64,000 nt of DNA from Candidatus Zixiibacteriota bacterium (GTDB taxonomy: Bacteria > Zixibacteria > MSB-5A5 > GN15 > FEB-12). The translations under genes were made by a program, and so were the position numbers. The DNA is taken from positions 1-64,000 of the forward strand of contig JAHOYZ010000025.1 in assembly GCA_019038695.1 (NCBI GenBank), written 5' to 3'. Positions within the stretch are counted from its first letter, which is position 1. Each line of letters begins with the position of its first letter. The notes below the pieces were generated by a model. The model saw only the letters and a list, made by a program, of their open reading frames with translations, ran no database searches and was not told the DNA's origin. Positions 45,098 through 54,487 of this stretch are shown here, one piece after another.

Positions 45098-48000
45098 ATG
45101 AAGAGGCTCGAATCAGTAGAAGAGTTCGTTGGCTTTCGCAGACGCGTCCAAAGCGAGACGGAGGCCAAGTACACTCAGCCAACTCTGGTAGTGTGTGCAG
45201 GGACCGGTGGACAAGCCAGTGGTGCCAACGACGTTATTAGAATAATCAAGCGATACATTTTGGATCACTCCTTACAGGGAAAACTGGCTCTGAGAGTTAC
45301 CGGTTGCCAGGGATTCTGTGAGATGGATCCATTCATACTCGTCGAACCCGGTCGGCATTTGTATCCGAAATTGTCCATGAAGAACGTCCCTCGGGTCATT
45401 GAGGCAGCCGTCAAGAGCGAGATTGTGGAAGACCTGTTGTATCTGGATGAGCGCGAAGAAAAACGATATGAGTGCCAAAATGACATCATGTTTTTCAAGA
45501 AGCAGACACGCACCATCCTGGGAGACAATGAGAAACTCGACCCCATTCGCATCATGGACTATGTTGAACGCGGCGGATATGCTGCTACGGAGAAAGTCCT
45601 GACTGGTCTCGATCCGGATTCAATAATCCATGAGGTTAAGGAATCGGGGTTGAGAGGCCGCGGAGGAGCCGGTTTCCCGACCGGGACAAAGTGGGAACTG
45701 GCTAGAGCGGCTGGCAGGAAAAATCAGCAGAAGTACATCGTCTGTAATGCTGACGAAGGCGACCCCGGTGCTTATATGGATCGTAGCCTTCTCGAAGGCA
45801 ATCCACATGCGATCATCGAGGGGATGTCAATAGCAGGCATAGCCATCGGCGCCACGCAAGGATACATCTACGTTCGTAGTGAATACCCTCTGGCCATCAA
45901 ACATGCTCTCATTGCACTGAGACAGGCACGCGAACTTGGTCTTCTTGGTGATAACATTCTTGGCACCGGTATCAATTTCGATATCAGCATCGTGCGTGGA
46001 GCCGGCGCTTTTGTTTGCGGCGAGGAAACCGCTCTTATCAAATCTATTGAAGGATACATGGGTGAGCCAAGACAGAGACCTCCTTACCCCATTGAGAAGG
46101 GAATCGGGGGCTATCCAACATGTATCAACAATGTAGAAACTCTCTCAAATATCCCGGTGATTATCAACCAGGGCGGCAAGGAATACGCCAAGATCGGCAT
46201 CCCCGGCAATACCGGCACAAAGATATTTTCCCTGGTGGGGAAAATACGAAACACTGGTCTGGTCGAGGTGCCACTGGGTACAAAGCTAAGCGAAGTCATC
46301 TATGACATCGGTGGCGGCCCAGTTGGCAAGTCCAAGATCAAAGCAGTCCAGACCGGCGGACCATCGGGTGGTTGCATACCAGCCAGCATGTTTGATATCT
46401 CGATTGATTATGACAGCCTTGCCAAAGCCGGATCGATCATGGGATCGGGCGGCATGATTGTTATGGATGAAAATACATGCATGGTCGATCTGGCCAAGTA
46501 TTTCATGAATTTCCTTATGAATGAGTCGTGTGGCAAGTGTTTCACCTGTCGCAAGGGCACTCAGCGTATGTACGAGATTCTCGATGGTATCAGCAAGGGG
46601 AAAGCAACTCTTGAAGACCTCGATCTGCTGGAAGAACTTGCCCATGTAGTCAAGGACACCAGCATGTGTGGTCTCGGACAGTCGGCGGCCAATCCTGTAC
46701 TCAGTACTCTGCGCTATTTCCGTAAAGAATTTGAACGTCACATTATTGACAAGCGATGCGATGCCTTTGTCTGTCGCGATCTTGTTGGTGCTCCCTGCCA
46801 ATCGGCTTGTCCGCTCGGCACCGAGCCGTGGCGCTATATAGCTCATATCGGTGACGGAAATTACAAAGAAGCCTATCGCGCTATCCGCGAACCCAACCCG
46901 TTCCCGAGCGTTTGTGGTAGAGTCTGTCATCATCCTTGTGAGGAACGTTGCCGCGCTGGTCAGACCGGCGCTGATCAGATAGCTATCCGGTCCCTCAAGC
47001 GATTCATTACGGATCGCATTGATCCATCGACATTCGTACCGACTCGTGAAGCTTGGACTGAAGGTGAACCACCTCGGGTAGCGGTTGTTGGAGCCGGACC
47101 GGCCGGACTAACTACTGCCCACTACCTGTCCCTTAAGGGATACAAGGTAACAGTGTTTGAGGCCGAATCAGAACCGGGCGGGATGCTTTTCTGTGCAATT
47201 CCGACCTATCGGTTACCTCAGGAGATCATCAAACGTGAAATTGATGCATTGATCGATGACAACATTACGCTGAAGTGCAATACCAGACTCGGGACCGACT
47301 TCACTGTTGACAGCCTGATGAAAGAAGGATTCAAAGCTGTGCTGTTGGCTCTCGGAGCCCATAAGAGCAGACCTCTCGCCCTCGAAAACGAAGATGTCGA
47401 GGGCGTCTATCCTTCAATCGATTTCCTCAAGGCCTTCAATCTCCGCGGCGAAAACCTGGCCCAAGGTCACGTTGGTGTTATTGGTGGTGGTAACTCCGCC
47501 ATTGACGCCGCTCGGACAGCTCTTCGTCAGAAGGATATTGAGAGCGTCACCATTCTGTACCGACGCACACGCGAGGAGATGCCTGCCTTCGCTGAAGAAA
47601 TCGAAGCGGCCGATCAGGAAGGGATCAAGATCGTGACCCTGGTCACTCCGACAAAGGTCGTAGCTGACAAGGGTCGCCTGACCGGTGTTGAGTTTGTCAC
47701 CAATGAACTGGGCGATACTGATGCCAGTGGGCGACGTCGTCCGGTCAGGATTGAAGGAACCGAACATGTTATTAAACTCGATACGCTGATTGTAGCCATC
47801 TCCGAAGATGCCGGCGTTGATGCCATCGGACCGGCTAAATCAAGTGGCATTGAGACTACTAAATGGAACACTGTGAAAGCGGACGAGGGAACTCTTCTTA
47901 CTAACCGGCTGGGCGTGTTCGCCGCCGGTGATGTTATCAGAGGACCCAACACAGTCGTTGAGGCTATCGCCGACGGCAAGCGAGCAGCCCTGATGATTGA

Positions 48001-48295
48001 CCGTTATGTACGAGGGGAAGCACTGATACGACCTTCGCAACCACTGCTACCGCAGAAGTACATTCCACAGGTCGAAATACCGAAGGGACAAGAACCTTTT
48101 ACCGGGCGAGTCGAGACACCTCGCGCTCCGGCCGAATGGCGCACGCGCAACTTCGCCGAAGTGGAAGTATCACTCTCTACCCAGGAAGCCTATCACGAAT
48201 CGTGCCGCTGTCTGCGTTGCGATCTGGAATTTACTAAGCCATGTGAATGCGAAGAACCCGTTGAAGATGTGGCAACAGGAGCTAAAGTAAAATGA
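45098..48295 (+). CDS. NuoF-GltD fusion flavoprotein
   Basis: 1065 residues. Residues 25-110 are a thioredoxin-like [2Fe-2S] domain with C33, C70 and C74; the usual fourth cysteine is Gly 38. Next comes the NuoF FMN/NADH domain: GLRGRGGAGFPTGTKWELA, CNADEGDPGAYMDRSLLEG, RGAGAFVCGEETALI. The 4Fe-4S site is ESCGKCFTCRKGT and TSMCGLGQ. From about 555 a GltD-like module follows: Cys-rich N-terminus CQSACPLG and CGRVCHHPCEERC, FAD site VVGAGPAGLTTAHYL, NAD(P)H site VIGGGNSAIDAARTAL, and GVFAAGDVIRGP. The C-terminus has CRCLRCDLEF and CEC. It should bind FMN, FAD and several Fe-S clusters, as in NuoF-type bifurcating enzymes, and link them to a GltD flavin. Confidence 0.88.
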   Translation: MKRLESVEEFVGFRRRVQSETEAKYTQPTLVVCAGTGGQASGANDVIRIIKRYILDHSLQGKLALRVTGCQGFCEMDPFILVEPGRHLYPKLSMKNVPRVIEAAVKSEIVEDLLYLDEREEKRYECQNDIMFFKKQTRTILGDNEKLDPIRIMDYVERGGYAATEKVLTGLDPDSIIHEVKESGLRGRGGAGFPTGTKWELARAAGRKNQQKYIVCNADEGDPGAYMDRSLLEGNPHAIIEGMSIAGIAIGATQGYIYVRSEYPLAIKHALIALRQARELGLLGDNILGTGINFDISIVRGAGAFVCGEETALIKSIEGYMGEPRQRPPYPIEKGIGGYPTCINNVETLSNIPVIINQGGKEYAKIGIPGNTGTKIFSLVGKIRNTGLVEVPLGTKLSEVIYDIGGGPVGKSKIKAVQTGGPSGGCIPASMFDISIDYDSLAKAGSIMGSGGMIVMDENTCMVDLAKYFMNFLMNESCGKCFTCRKGTQRMYEILDGISKGKATLEDLDLLEELAHVVKDTSMCGLGQSAANPVLSTLRYFRKEFERHIIDKRCDAFVCRDLVGAPCQSACPLGTEPWRYIAHIGDGNYKEAYRAIREPNPFPSVCGRVCHHPCEERCRAGQTGADQIAIRSLKRFITDRIDPSTFVPTREAWTEGEPPRVAVVGAGPAGLTTAHYLSLKGYKVTVFEAESEPGGMLFCAIPTYRLPQEIIKREIDALIDDNITLKCNTRLGTDFTVDSLMKEGFKAVLLALGAHKSRPLALENEDVEGVYPSIDFLKAFNLRGENLAQGHVGVIGGGNSAIDAARTALRQKDIESVTILYRRTREEMPAFAEEIEAADQEGIKIVTLVTPTKVVADKGRLTGVEFVTNELGDTDASGRRRPVRIEGTEHVIKLDTLIVAISEDAGVDAIGPAKSSGIETTKWNTVKADEGTLLTNRLGVFAAGDVIRGPNTVVEAIADGKRAALMIDRYVRGEALIRPSQPLLPQKYIPQVEIPKGQEPFTGRVETPRAPAEWRTRNFAEVEVSLSTQEAYHESCRCLRCDLEFTKPCECEEPVEDVATGAKVK

Positions 48296-48969
48296 TTACT
48301 TTGACCATCAACGGCCTGGAAGTGAAGGTTGAGAAGGGAACCACAATTCTGGAGGCCGCGAAGTTTCTGGGATTCCCAATTCCTACCTTGTGTCATATGG
48401 AAGGGCTTTCACCTTACGGAGCCTGCCGACTTTGTGTCGTGGAAATTGGTGAAGCACCTCGCTCAAAAATGGTGACATCATGTACCTATCCTGCCGAGGA
48501 AGGCCTCAAGGTGCGAACCTCTTCCGGACGAGTTGTTAAGGCTCGCAAGATGATCCTTGAACTGCTGCTGGCAACCTGCCCGCAGTCGAAGATAATTCAG
48601 GACCTGGCCTCGAAGCACGGAGTCATTCAACAACGCTTCAAACAGGAACACGATGACTGCATTCTGTGCGGCCTATGTGTGCGTATGTGCAAAGAGCAGA
48701 TGGTTGCCAAGGCCATCGGGTTTCGCGGACGCGGCCAGGAAAGAACTATCGGAACCCCATTTGATTTGAAATCGGAAAACTGCCGTCTGTGTGGCGGTTG
48801 CATGCATGTCTGTCCGGCCTGTTCGCTTCGGTGTACATATACCGACCCTGACAAAGCTATCTGCGGCGGCTGTGGTAACCACGGTCTGCCCTGTTTGGAT
48901 AAGGACAAATTTGACGACATGATGTGCTATATGAACCCGTGCGTTGCATGCGAAATAGAAAAAGACTGA
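48292..48969 (+). CDS. NuoG/HndD-like ferredoxin subunit, no catalytic domain
   Basis: 225 residues. The ATG overlaps the preceding TGA by four bases (ATGA). The N-terminus is a plant-type [2Fe-2S] ferredoxin: C34 (TLCHMEG), then GACRLCVVEI and TSCTYPA. Two [4Fe-4S] sites follow (CILCGLCVRMC and CRLCGGCMHVCPACSLRC). The tail CGGCGNHGLPC and CYMNPCVACEIEKD adds more cysteines. This corresponds to the electron-entry part of NuoG or HndD, but the hydrogenase H-cluster domain is lacking. It would wire the flavin subunit to ferredoxin or to the GltB-like subunit encoded next, 20 bases downstream. Confidence 0.85.
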   Translation: MITLTINGLEVKVEKGTTILEAAKFLGFPIPTLCHMEGLSPYGACRLCVVEIGEAPRSKMVTSCTYPAEEGLKVRTSSGRVVKARKMILELLLATCPQSKIIQDLASKHGVIQQRFKQEHDDCILCGLCVRMCKEQMVAKAIGFRGRGQERTIGTPFDLKSENCRLCGGCMHVCPACSLRCTYTDPDKAICGGCGNHGLPCLDKDKFDDMMCYMNPCVACEIEKD

Positions 48970-48989
48970 CAATATAAGGAGTGATGGAA

Positions 48990-50573
48990 ATGTCAATGAC
49001 GCGAGTAAATGCCTCGGCAGCCACGCTTACCAAGAACCGCACCGAAGACTCAGTTGTACCGACTTCGGGAATGTGTGTGACTTGTGTCGACGGCTGTGTT
49101 GGCATGTGTGAAATAGGCAAATCTGCCTATCGGGGCCATGAAGTAATCTACCCCCAGCCATTTGGTGTAATCACAACCGCAGCGGAAAAAGCCTACCCGA
49201 TCGACTATTCTCATTTCAACATTCTGGGAACGGCCGTAGGCGCTGAAGGTATTGAGGCCGATAGCGATAAAGCTATCTTCCCAAACGTCAACCTCGAAGT
49301 CCATTTCGGACATGACAAAGGTTTGAAGTTCAAACTCCCGATCATGATTCCTGGTATCGGTTCTACCGATGTGGCCAAGAATAACTGGGACGGTCTGGCC
49401 ATAGGCACTGCATTGGCTGGTACCGGTTTGACTATTGGCGAAAACGTAGTTGGCATGGACCCCGAAGCGGTCATTAAGAAGGGCCGGGTCGTTGACACTG
49501 TCGATCTCAAGCGACGCGTCAATCTGTTCAAAGATAATCAGATCGACGGCTGGGGCGCAACTATCGTCCAGTCAAACGTTGAAGATACCCGTTTGGGCGT
49601 TCAGGAATATGCCATTGAAACCCTTGGTGTCGAGTGCGTCGAATTGAAGTGGGGTCAGGGTGCCAAGAACATCGGCGGCGAAGTCAAGGTAAAAGACCTC
49701 AAAAAGGCTCAGTTGCTGTATAATCGCGGCTATGTGGTACTTCCGAATCCTACTGACCCCAATGTGATCGAGTCCTTTAAGGCTGGTGCCTTCAAGGAAT
49801 TTGAACGTCACTCACGAGTTGGAATGGTTACTGAAGAAGGGTTTGCCACTCGCGTAGAAGAGCTTCGTAAAGCTGGTGCAAAGTATATCTTCCTGAAGAC
49901 CGGTGCTTATCGGCCAAGCGATCTGGCTCGCGCCGTAAAGTTTTCATCCAAGTACAAAATCGACCTGCTTACGGTTGATGGTGCTGGAGGCGGTACTGGC
50001 ATGAGCCCCTGGCGGATGATGAATGAGTGGGGTATTCCTCCGGTGGAACTGCATTCCCTGCTTTACCAGTACACCAAAGAATTGGCAGACAGAGGCGAAT
50101 ACACAGCCCCGATCGTTCCGGCTGGCGGCTTTACCTTTGAAGATCAGATGTACAAGGGATTGGCTCTAGGAGCACCATTCTCGAAGTTGATCGGGATGGC
50201 ACGTTCTCCTCTGGCCGCCACAATGGTAGGTAAGACGATTGGCAAGACGATCGAAAGCCATCAGGTGCCGGTCTACATTGAACGTTTTGGCCAGACGTTG
50301 GATGAGATATTCGTCACCGCTTTCGACCTGCGCAATGAACTTGGCGATGCCAAATTCAAGGAGCTCCCGGCAGGCGCAATCGGTTTGTACACCTACTACG
50401 AGCGTTTGGCTCAGGGCCTGCGTCAGCTTCTGGCTGGTAATCGCAAGTTTGGGCTGGACTATATCACTCGGGATGACATCTGCTGCTTGACACCCGAAGC
50501 CGCGCATGTTTCTGGTATTCAGTACGTAATGGATGTTGACAAAGCTGCAGCACAGGAGATTCTTAAAGGCTAG
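48990..50573 (+). CDS. FMN-binding glutamate synthase (GltB)-like protein
   Basis: 527 residues from ATG 48990, eight bases after AAGGAG; GTG 48981 and ATG 48984 are too close to it. The core is the GltB FMN/2-oxoglutarate barrel, with GWGATIVQSNVEDTRLGVQEY, VECVELKWGQGAKN, FLKTGAYRPSDLARAVK and DLLTVDGAGGGTGMSPWRMM. A Cys set near the N-terminus (CVTCVDGCVGMCEIG) may hold an extra Fe-S cluster. The class II glutaminase domain is absent, as in archaeal-type stand-alone enzymes, and the 3Fe-4S cysteine motif of classical GltB was not found. It may reduce 2-oxoglutarate/ammonia to glutamate or act on another substrate, drawing electrons from the three upstream subunits. Confidence 0.83.
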   Translation: MSMTRVNASAATLTKNRTEDSVVPTSGMCVTCVDGCVGMCEIGKSAYRGHEVIYPQPFGVITTAAEKAYPIDYSHFNILGTAVGAEGIEADSDKAIFPNVNLEVHFGHDKGLKFKLPIMIPGIGSTDVAKNNWDGLAIGTALAGTGLTIGENVVGMDPEAVIKKGRVVDTVDLKRRVNLFKDNQIDGWGATIVQSNVEDTRLGVQEYAIETLGVECVELKWGQGAKNIGGEVKVKDLKKAQLLYNRGYVVLPNPTDPNVIESFKAGAFKEFERHSRVGMVTEEGFATRVEELRKAGAKYIFLKTGAYRPSDLARAVKFSSKYKIDLLTVDGAGGGTGMSPWRMMNEWGIPPVELHSLLYQYTKELADRGEYTAPIVPAGGFTFEDQMYKGLALGAPFSKLIGMARSPLAATMVGKTIGKTIESHQVPVYIERFGQTLDEIFVTAFDLRNELGDAKFKELPAGAIGLYTYYERLAQGLRQLLAGNRKFGLDYITRDDICCLTPEAAHVSGIQYVMDVDKAAAQEILKG

Positions 50574-50637
50574 TAGCTGACGACCAACACCTGAGAGCAA
50601 TCTCAAGAGTATGAGCAGTCATTTGCCGAAGACTGCC

Positions 50638-50682
50638 GACAACCGGTAAGCGCCCCTTGATGAGGGGTCCTTGCCGGTTGTC
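50638..50682 (+). terminator. Large hairpin after the NuoEFG-GltB operon
   Basis: GACAACCGG(T)AAG...CTT(G)CCGGTTGTC outer stem with an inner CCCCT/AGGGG stem, starting 65 bases after the GltB-like stop. There is no T-run, but its length and position suggest an operon end or a 3' stability element. Confidence 0.55.
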
Positions 50683-50834
50683 ATTGGTACGAATGTCTGA
50701 CTAAATCGGCAGCAATGTTTGTTAATGGAAACTAAATACCATGACCAGACGTTAGCACAATGGGTATGTTACAGCTCAGAAGTACTTTGCCGAAGGATGA
50801 ATGATACTCTTGGCCTTCACGAAATGATGTGGTG

Positions 50835-52982
50835 ATGAAAGATCGACAGGAACCATCGGATAACCAATTGGCTTCTTTACAGAAACGAGCCAGGGAATTG
50901 CGCTGTCTCTTTCTTGTAGAGGAGATACTAGCCAACTATAATGCCTTGTTGGTTGATGTTTGCCCTCAAATCCTACGTGCTATCCCCCCCGGCTGGCAAT
51001 ATCCTGATATTTGCCGGGTCAAGATCGAAGTTGAGGGGCAAACATTTTCGTCGGCTGATCTTGAAGAATCTACCTGGAAACAGCAGGCCGCAATTGTAAT
51101 CAACGACATGGAAATTGGTAACATCTCAGTTTGCTATTTAAAGGAGATGACAACCGAAGACGATGGCCCTTTCCTCAAGGAAGAGACCCGATTGTTACAG
51201 ACAATTGCCAACCTTCTTTCATCGTTCATTGCCTACCAGAGAATCAAACAGATAGTGGATCACCGTCGCATTAATAATAGCGGTGAGAAACGGGGAGCCT
51301 GGCAAACGATCATGGAGACCATCTCCGAGGCCGACACCGATCTTTACCTGAGCATTTCGCGGCAGATGCTCTGGCATCTTTGTGTGGTCGGCGCACCTGC
51401 AGCAGAAACGCTGTGTCGGTCGTATGGGATGGACATGCCACGGTCCCAGTTGATGGATGCTACCGATGAGGAAATCGACCACTCAGAGGAGCAGCTCTTT
51501 GACTTCACCCATGAGCGAGGAACGCGAGTATTCGAAATGGCATCCGAACATCTTGATGATCAGGAAATAATGAAGCTGATCAATGGCTGGATTCAGGATG
51601 ACCGACTCAGCGCCCTGGCCCAAGTGGCTAACCGCAACCTTCCTCTGTTCGAGGTTGCCGACGCCATCCGACGCTATTACCAACCATACGTCAGAGAGAC
51701 GGAGATCCCAACAGCCAGTATGAAAGGTATTCGGGTTTCGCTTGTCCGCAGACTGCTTTCGGATCAGTTGGAGTACATCAATGTCGCCAAGAAATTCATT
51801 ACCGTTCAGGACATAAACGACCTTCTGCAGAGCGTGATCTACGGTACTGAGAGCCAGGGCAAACTGGGCGGTAAAAGTGCGGCGCTCTTTCTGGCCCGGC
51901 AGATACTGAGAAAGAAAAGCCGTTCGGTCGAGCTTCTGAAAAACGTCACGATCCCCAGAACCTGGTATATTACATCCGATATTGTATCGGATTTTTTGCG
52001 CCATCACTCTTTGGGCCATGTGGTGGAACAGAAGTACAAAAGCATCGACCTGGTGAGACTCGAATACCCGCATATTGTCGAGGCATTCAGGTCTGGCCAA
52101 CTCCCCGATGGGATATCGAAAGCTCTGTCAACCGTCCTCGATGACTTTGGGAAACGGCCGCTTATAGTTCGCAGTTCGAGCCTATTGGAAGAGAGAATTG
52201 GGGCAGATTTCTCAGGTAAATACAAGAGCATCTGTCTGCCAAACCAAGGCTCCAAGCGCAAGCGCATGATCGCCCTGACCGATGCCATCACGGAAATCTA
52301 TGCTTCCACTTTCAGTCCGGAAGCAATTGAATACCGAGCCGAATGCGGACTCCTCGATTATGCTGAAGAAATGGGTATTATGATCCAGGAGGTCGTGGGC
52401 CGTCAGGCGGGAAAATACTTCCTGCCAACATTCTCCGGCACAGCGCTGAGTACTAATAAGATAGGCAAACTCTCCAATGCTCGTCGCAAAGATGGCCTCT
52501 TGCGATTGGTTCCCGGGCTTAGCACACTCGTCGTTGACGATTCTGAAGGCGATAATCCTGTACTAATTGCCCCGGTGAAATCCGGGCTTCGATTCACAAA
52601 TGAAGTTGTTGACATTATCAATTCTTCACCCGGGAACATAGGCGTCATCAATATGGAAACGGGCACTCTCGAAACCATGAAACTGGCCCAACTGCATAAG
52701 GAAGTGGGGAGCGAGATTCATGGTTTTGAGAATGTCATCTCAGTCGTAAAGGATGGCCACCTACACCCCCTGAAGGACAGCGATCTGAACTCCGAAGACT
52801 CCAATGTTGTGGCGGCTTTTGACGGACTGATCAAGAACACATCCTTTGTCGCTCAAGTAGAAGCCACACTGAAAACACTCGAGAAAGCGCTCGGATTTCC
52901 TGTACGTATCGAATTTGCCTGCGACGGAGAGAATTGGTACTTGTTGCAATGTGGTCAGCAGATGAAATCACGAACCATGTAG
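50835..52982 (+). CDS. PEP/pyruvate-binding domain protein with N-terminal GAF-like region
   Basis: 715 residues from ATG 50835 (two GTG codons just before are alternatives). Residues 1-135 look like a GAF sensory domain (TFSSADLEESTWKQQAAIVI, KEETRLLQTIANLL). A helical middle follows. From about 350 a PEP/pyruvate-dikinase N-terminal ATP-binding domain is evident: GKLGGKSAALFLARQILRKK, RPLIVRSSSLLEERIGADFSG, EMGIMIQEVVGRQAGKYF and VINMETGTLETMKL. The phosphohistidine and PEP-binding C-terminal domains of PPDK and PEP synthase are absent, so it is not a complete dikinase. It is probably regulatory or a phosphotransfer enzyme. Confidence 0.75.
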   Translation: MKDRQEPSDNQLASLQKRARELRCLFLVEEILANYNALLVDVCPQILRAIPPGWQYPDICRVKIEVEGQTFSSADLEESTWKQQAAIVINDMEIGNISVCYLKEMTTEDDGPFLKEETRLLQTIANLLSSFIAYQRIKQIVDHRRINNSGEKRGAWQTIMETISEADTDLYLSISRQMLWHLCVVGAPAAETLCRSYGMDMPRSQLMDATDEEIDHSEEQLFDFTHERGTRVFEMASEHLDDQEIMKLINGWIQDDRLSALAQVANRNLPLFEVADAIRRYYQPYVRETEIPTASMKGIRVSLVRRLLSDQLEYINVAKKFITVQDINDLLQSVIYGTESQGKLGGKSAALFLARQILRKKSRSVELLKNVTIPRTWYITSDIVSDFLRHHSLGHVVEQKYKSIDLVRLEYPHIVEAFRSGQLPDGISKALSTVLDDFGKRPLIVRSSSLLEERIGADFSGKYKSICLPNQGSKRKRMIALTDAITEIYASTFSPEAIEYRAECGLLDYAEEMGIMIQEVVGRQAGKYFLPTFSGTALSTNKIGKLSNARRKDGLLRLVPGLSTLVVDDSEGDNPVLIAPVKSGLRFTNEVVDIINSSPGNIGVINMETGTLETMKLAQLHKEVGSEIHGFENVISVVKDGHLHPLKDSDLNSEDSNVVAAFDGLIKNTSFVAQVEATLKTLEKALGFPVRIEFACDGENWYLLQCGQQMKSRTM

Positions 52983-53072
52983 GACTCGTCCAAGCGGATC
53001 GATGAGTGCTGTAAGTACAAAATGGCCGACTCAAGCTTGTTGGGCTCGGATAATTTGACGCGTGAGAAATCC

Positions 53073-53846
53073 CTACCTCTTACGGGCTACAATGCATACG
53101 CGGGTTGCATCACGGGTGGGACGCTCGAAGGTTGCACAACGAAATAGTCCCTTCACAGAAAAACCGGTCTTGCTCAGTATCTTCTTCAGTTCCGTATTGC
53201 TGTACGCCCGCTCGGTATGGCGTTCGTCGAATCGCTCCCAAAGTTTCCCATTTTTTGTGAAAACTGTCGTCACTACCGTGGCGGTTTTTGTGCGGGTGTG
53301 GTATTCGTTCTTCCAGACCCAGGCAATTTCATCTTGCGCATCAGCATACACCTGCCCACCCCAGATCGTTTTGAGCGAAGCAGGTGTATTCATATTAAAA
53401 ATAAACCAGCCCCCCGATTCGAGATGTTTCCCCACCGAGCGAAAAGTCGCCTCTAATTCCTGGGCATTGCGTAGATAGTTGAGTGAATCGTAGAAACAGG
53501 TGATAAGATCAAACGTTTGTGTCTTACGCGAGTTGTAATCGTCGATGATTCTAAACTTCGGCAGTGTCTTCTGATAGAGTTTGACTTTTAGCCCCTTGAG
53601 TTTCCTGGCTGCGACTGCCAGCATAGCCGCGCTACCATCAAGACCGGACATCTCAAGCCCCAGTTCCCGCATAAGAACGATAGCCGTCCCGGTGCCGCAA
53701 CAAAGATCAAGGCCACTAGTGGGCCTGATGTTGAACCTGCGGAAGATATTCTCGGTATATTCAACCATATTGATCGAATGATTATCAGCCCCCATCTGAT
53801 CGTAGACGGTGGCAAGTTTTGAATACGGAACACTCAGATTCGTCAA
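53073..53846 (-). CDS. Class I SAM-dependent methyltransferase
   Basis: 257 residues. The SAM motif I is GLDLCCGTGTAIVLMREL (about 40-57), followed by SGLDGSAAMLAVAARKL (motif II) and TCFYDSLNYLRN in the middle. The C-terminal KTGFSVKGLFRCATFE is the usual strand end. The substrate is unknown; the closest general type is the ubiquinone/small-molecule methyltransferase superfamily. Convergent with the PEP-binding gene. Confidence 0.82.
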   Translation of the reverse strand: MTNLSVPYSKLATVYDQMGADNHSINMVEYTENIFRRFNIRPTSGLDLCCGTGTAIVLMRELGLEMSGLDGSAAMLAVAARKLKGLKVKLYQKTLPKFRIIDDYNSRKTQTFDLITCFYDSLNYLRNAQELEATFRSVGKHLESGGWFIFNMNTPASLKTIWGGQVYADAQDEIAWVWKNEYHTRTKTATVVTTVFTKNGKLWERFDERHTERAYSNTELKKILSKTGFSVKGLFRCATFERPTRDATRVCIVARKR

Positions 53847-54041
53847 TTTATCTCCAATCTACAACACTCTTCACACTTACAAAAGATAGCCTTTGGCTGT
53901 TTCAATGTTGACAGTCAAGCAGATATAGCCTTTCCATCCGAAGTGATTGATTGTCCTGAATAAATCAGACAACTTTCGGTAATATGTATAACTATCCGCA
54001 CAACGGTTGTGTGAAAGTTATGAAAGTGTAAGGGTAACATC

Positions 54042-54473
54042 ATGTCGACTACTTTTTGGATCTGGATGGCGGCGGCGGTCGTTTTCCTAATTCTCGAACT
54101 TATGAGCCCCTCGCTGTTTTTCATCTGCTTTGTGGTTGGTGGGATCGCAGCGGGCATCCTGAGCTATTTCTCGCCCGATGCCTACTACTGGCAGATCGGT
54201 CTCTTTATCGTGGTTACGCTGGGTCTCTTGCCTTTGACTAGATCAATCGCCAAGAAAATCACCAAGCCAGCACCGCAAAAAAGCAACGTTGATGCCTTGA
54301 TCGGCCAGATAGCACTGGTCACCAAGGAGATCGACCCCGATCTGGGTGGCCAGGTACTGATCGGCGGCGAGACCTGGAAAGCACTCGCCGAACAACGTGT
54401 CGAACAAGACAGAAAAGTGAAAGTCATTTCGGTAACCGGCGTCCACGTAAAAGTGGAACCGGTAGATCAATAA
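54042..54473 (+). CDS. Short NfeD-like membrane protein
   Basis: 143 residues: two or three membrane helices (FWIWMAAAVVFLILELMSP, FFICFVVGGIAAGILSYF, IGLFIVVTLGLLPLT), then an OB-like soluble domain (ALIGQIALVTKEIDPDLGG, VKVISVTGVHVKVEPV). The helices and OB fold are those of the short NfeD type, which partners an SPFH protein. Stop and the next ATG are 14 bases apart, so the pair is an operon, in agreement with the NfeD-stomatin association. Confidence 0.88.
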   Translation: MSTTFWIWMAAAVVFLILELMSPSLFFICFVVGGIAAGILSYFSPDAYYWQIGLFIVVTLGLLPLTRSIAKKITKPAPQKSNVDALIGQIALVTKEIDPDLGGQVLIGGETWKALAEQRVEQDRKVKVISVTGVHVKVEPVDQ

Positions 54474-54487
54474 GAAAGGATACGATC

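Noticed and set aside
44110-45174. Long minus-strand open frame across the NuoE gene
   Set aside because: It is antisense to a gene with clear Fe-S motifs and shows no family signature.
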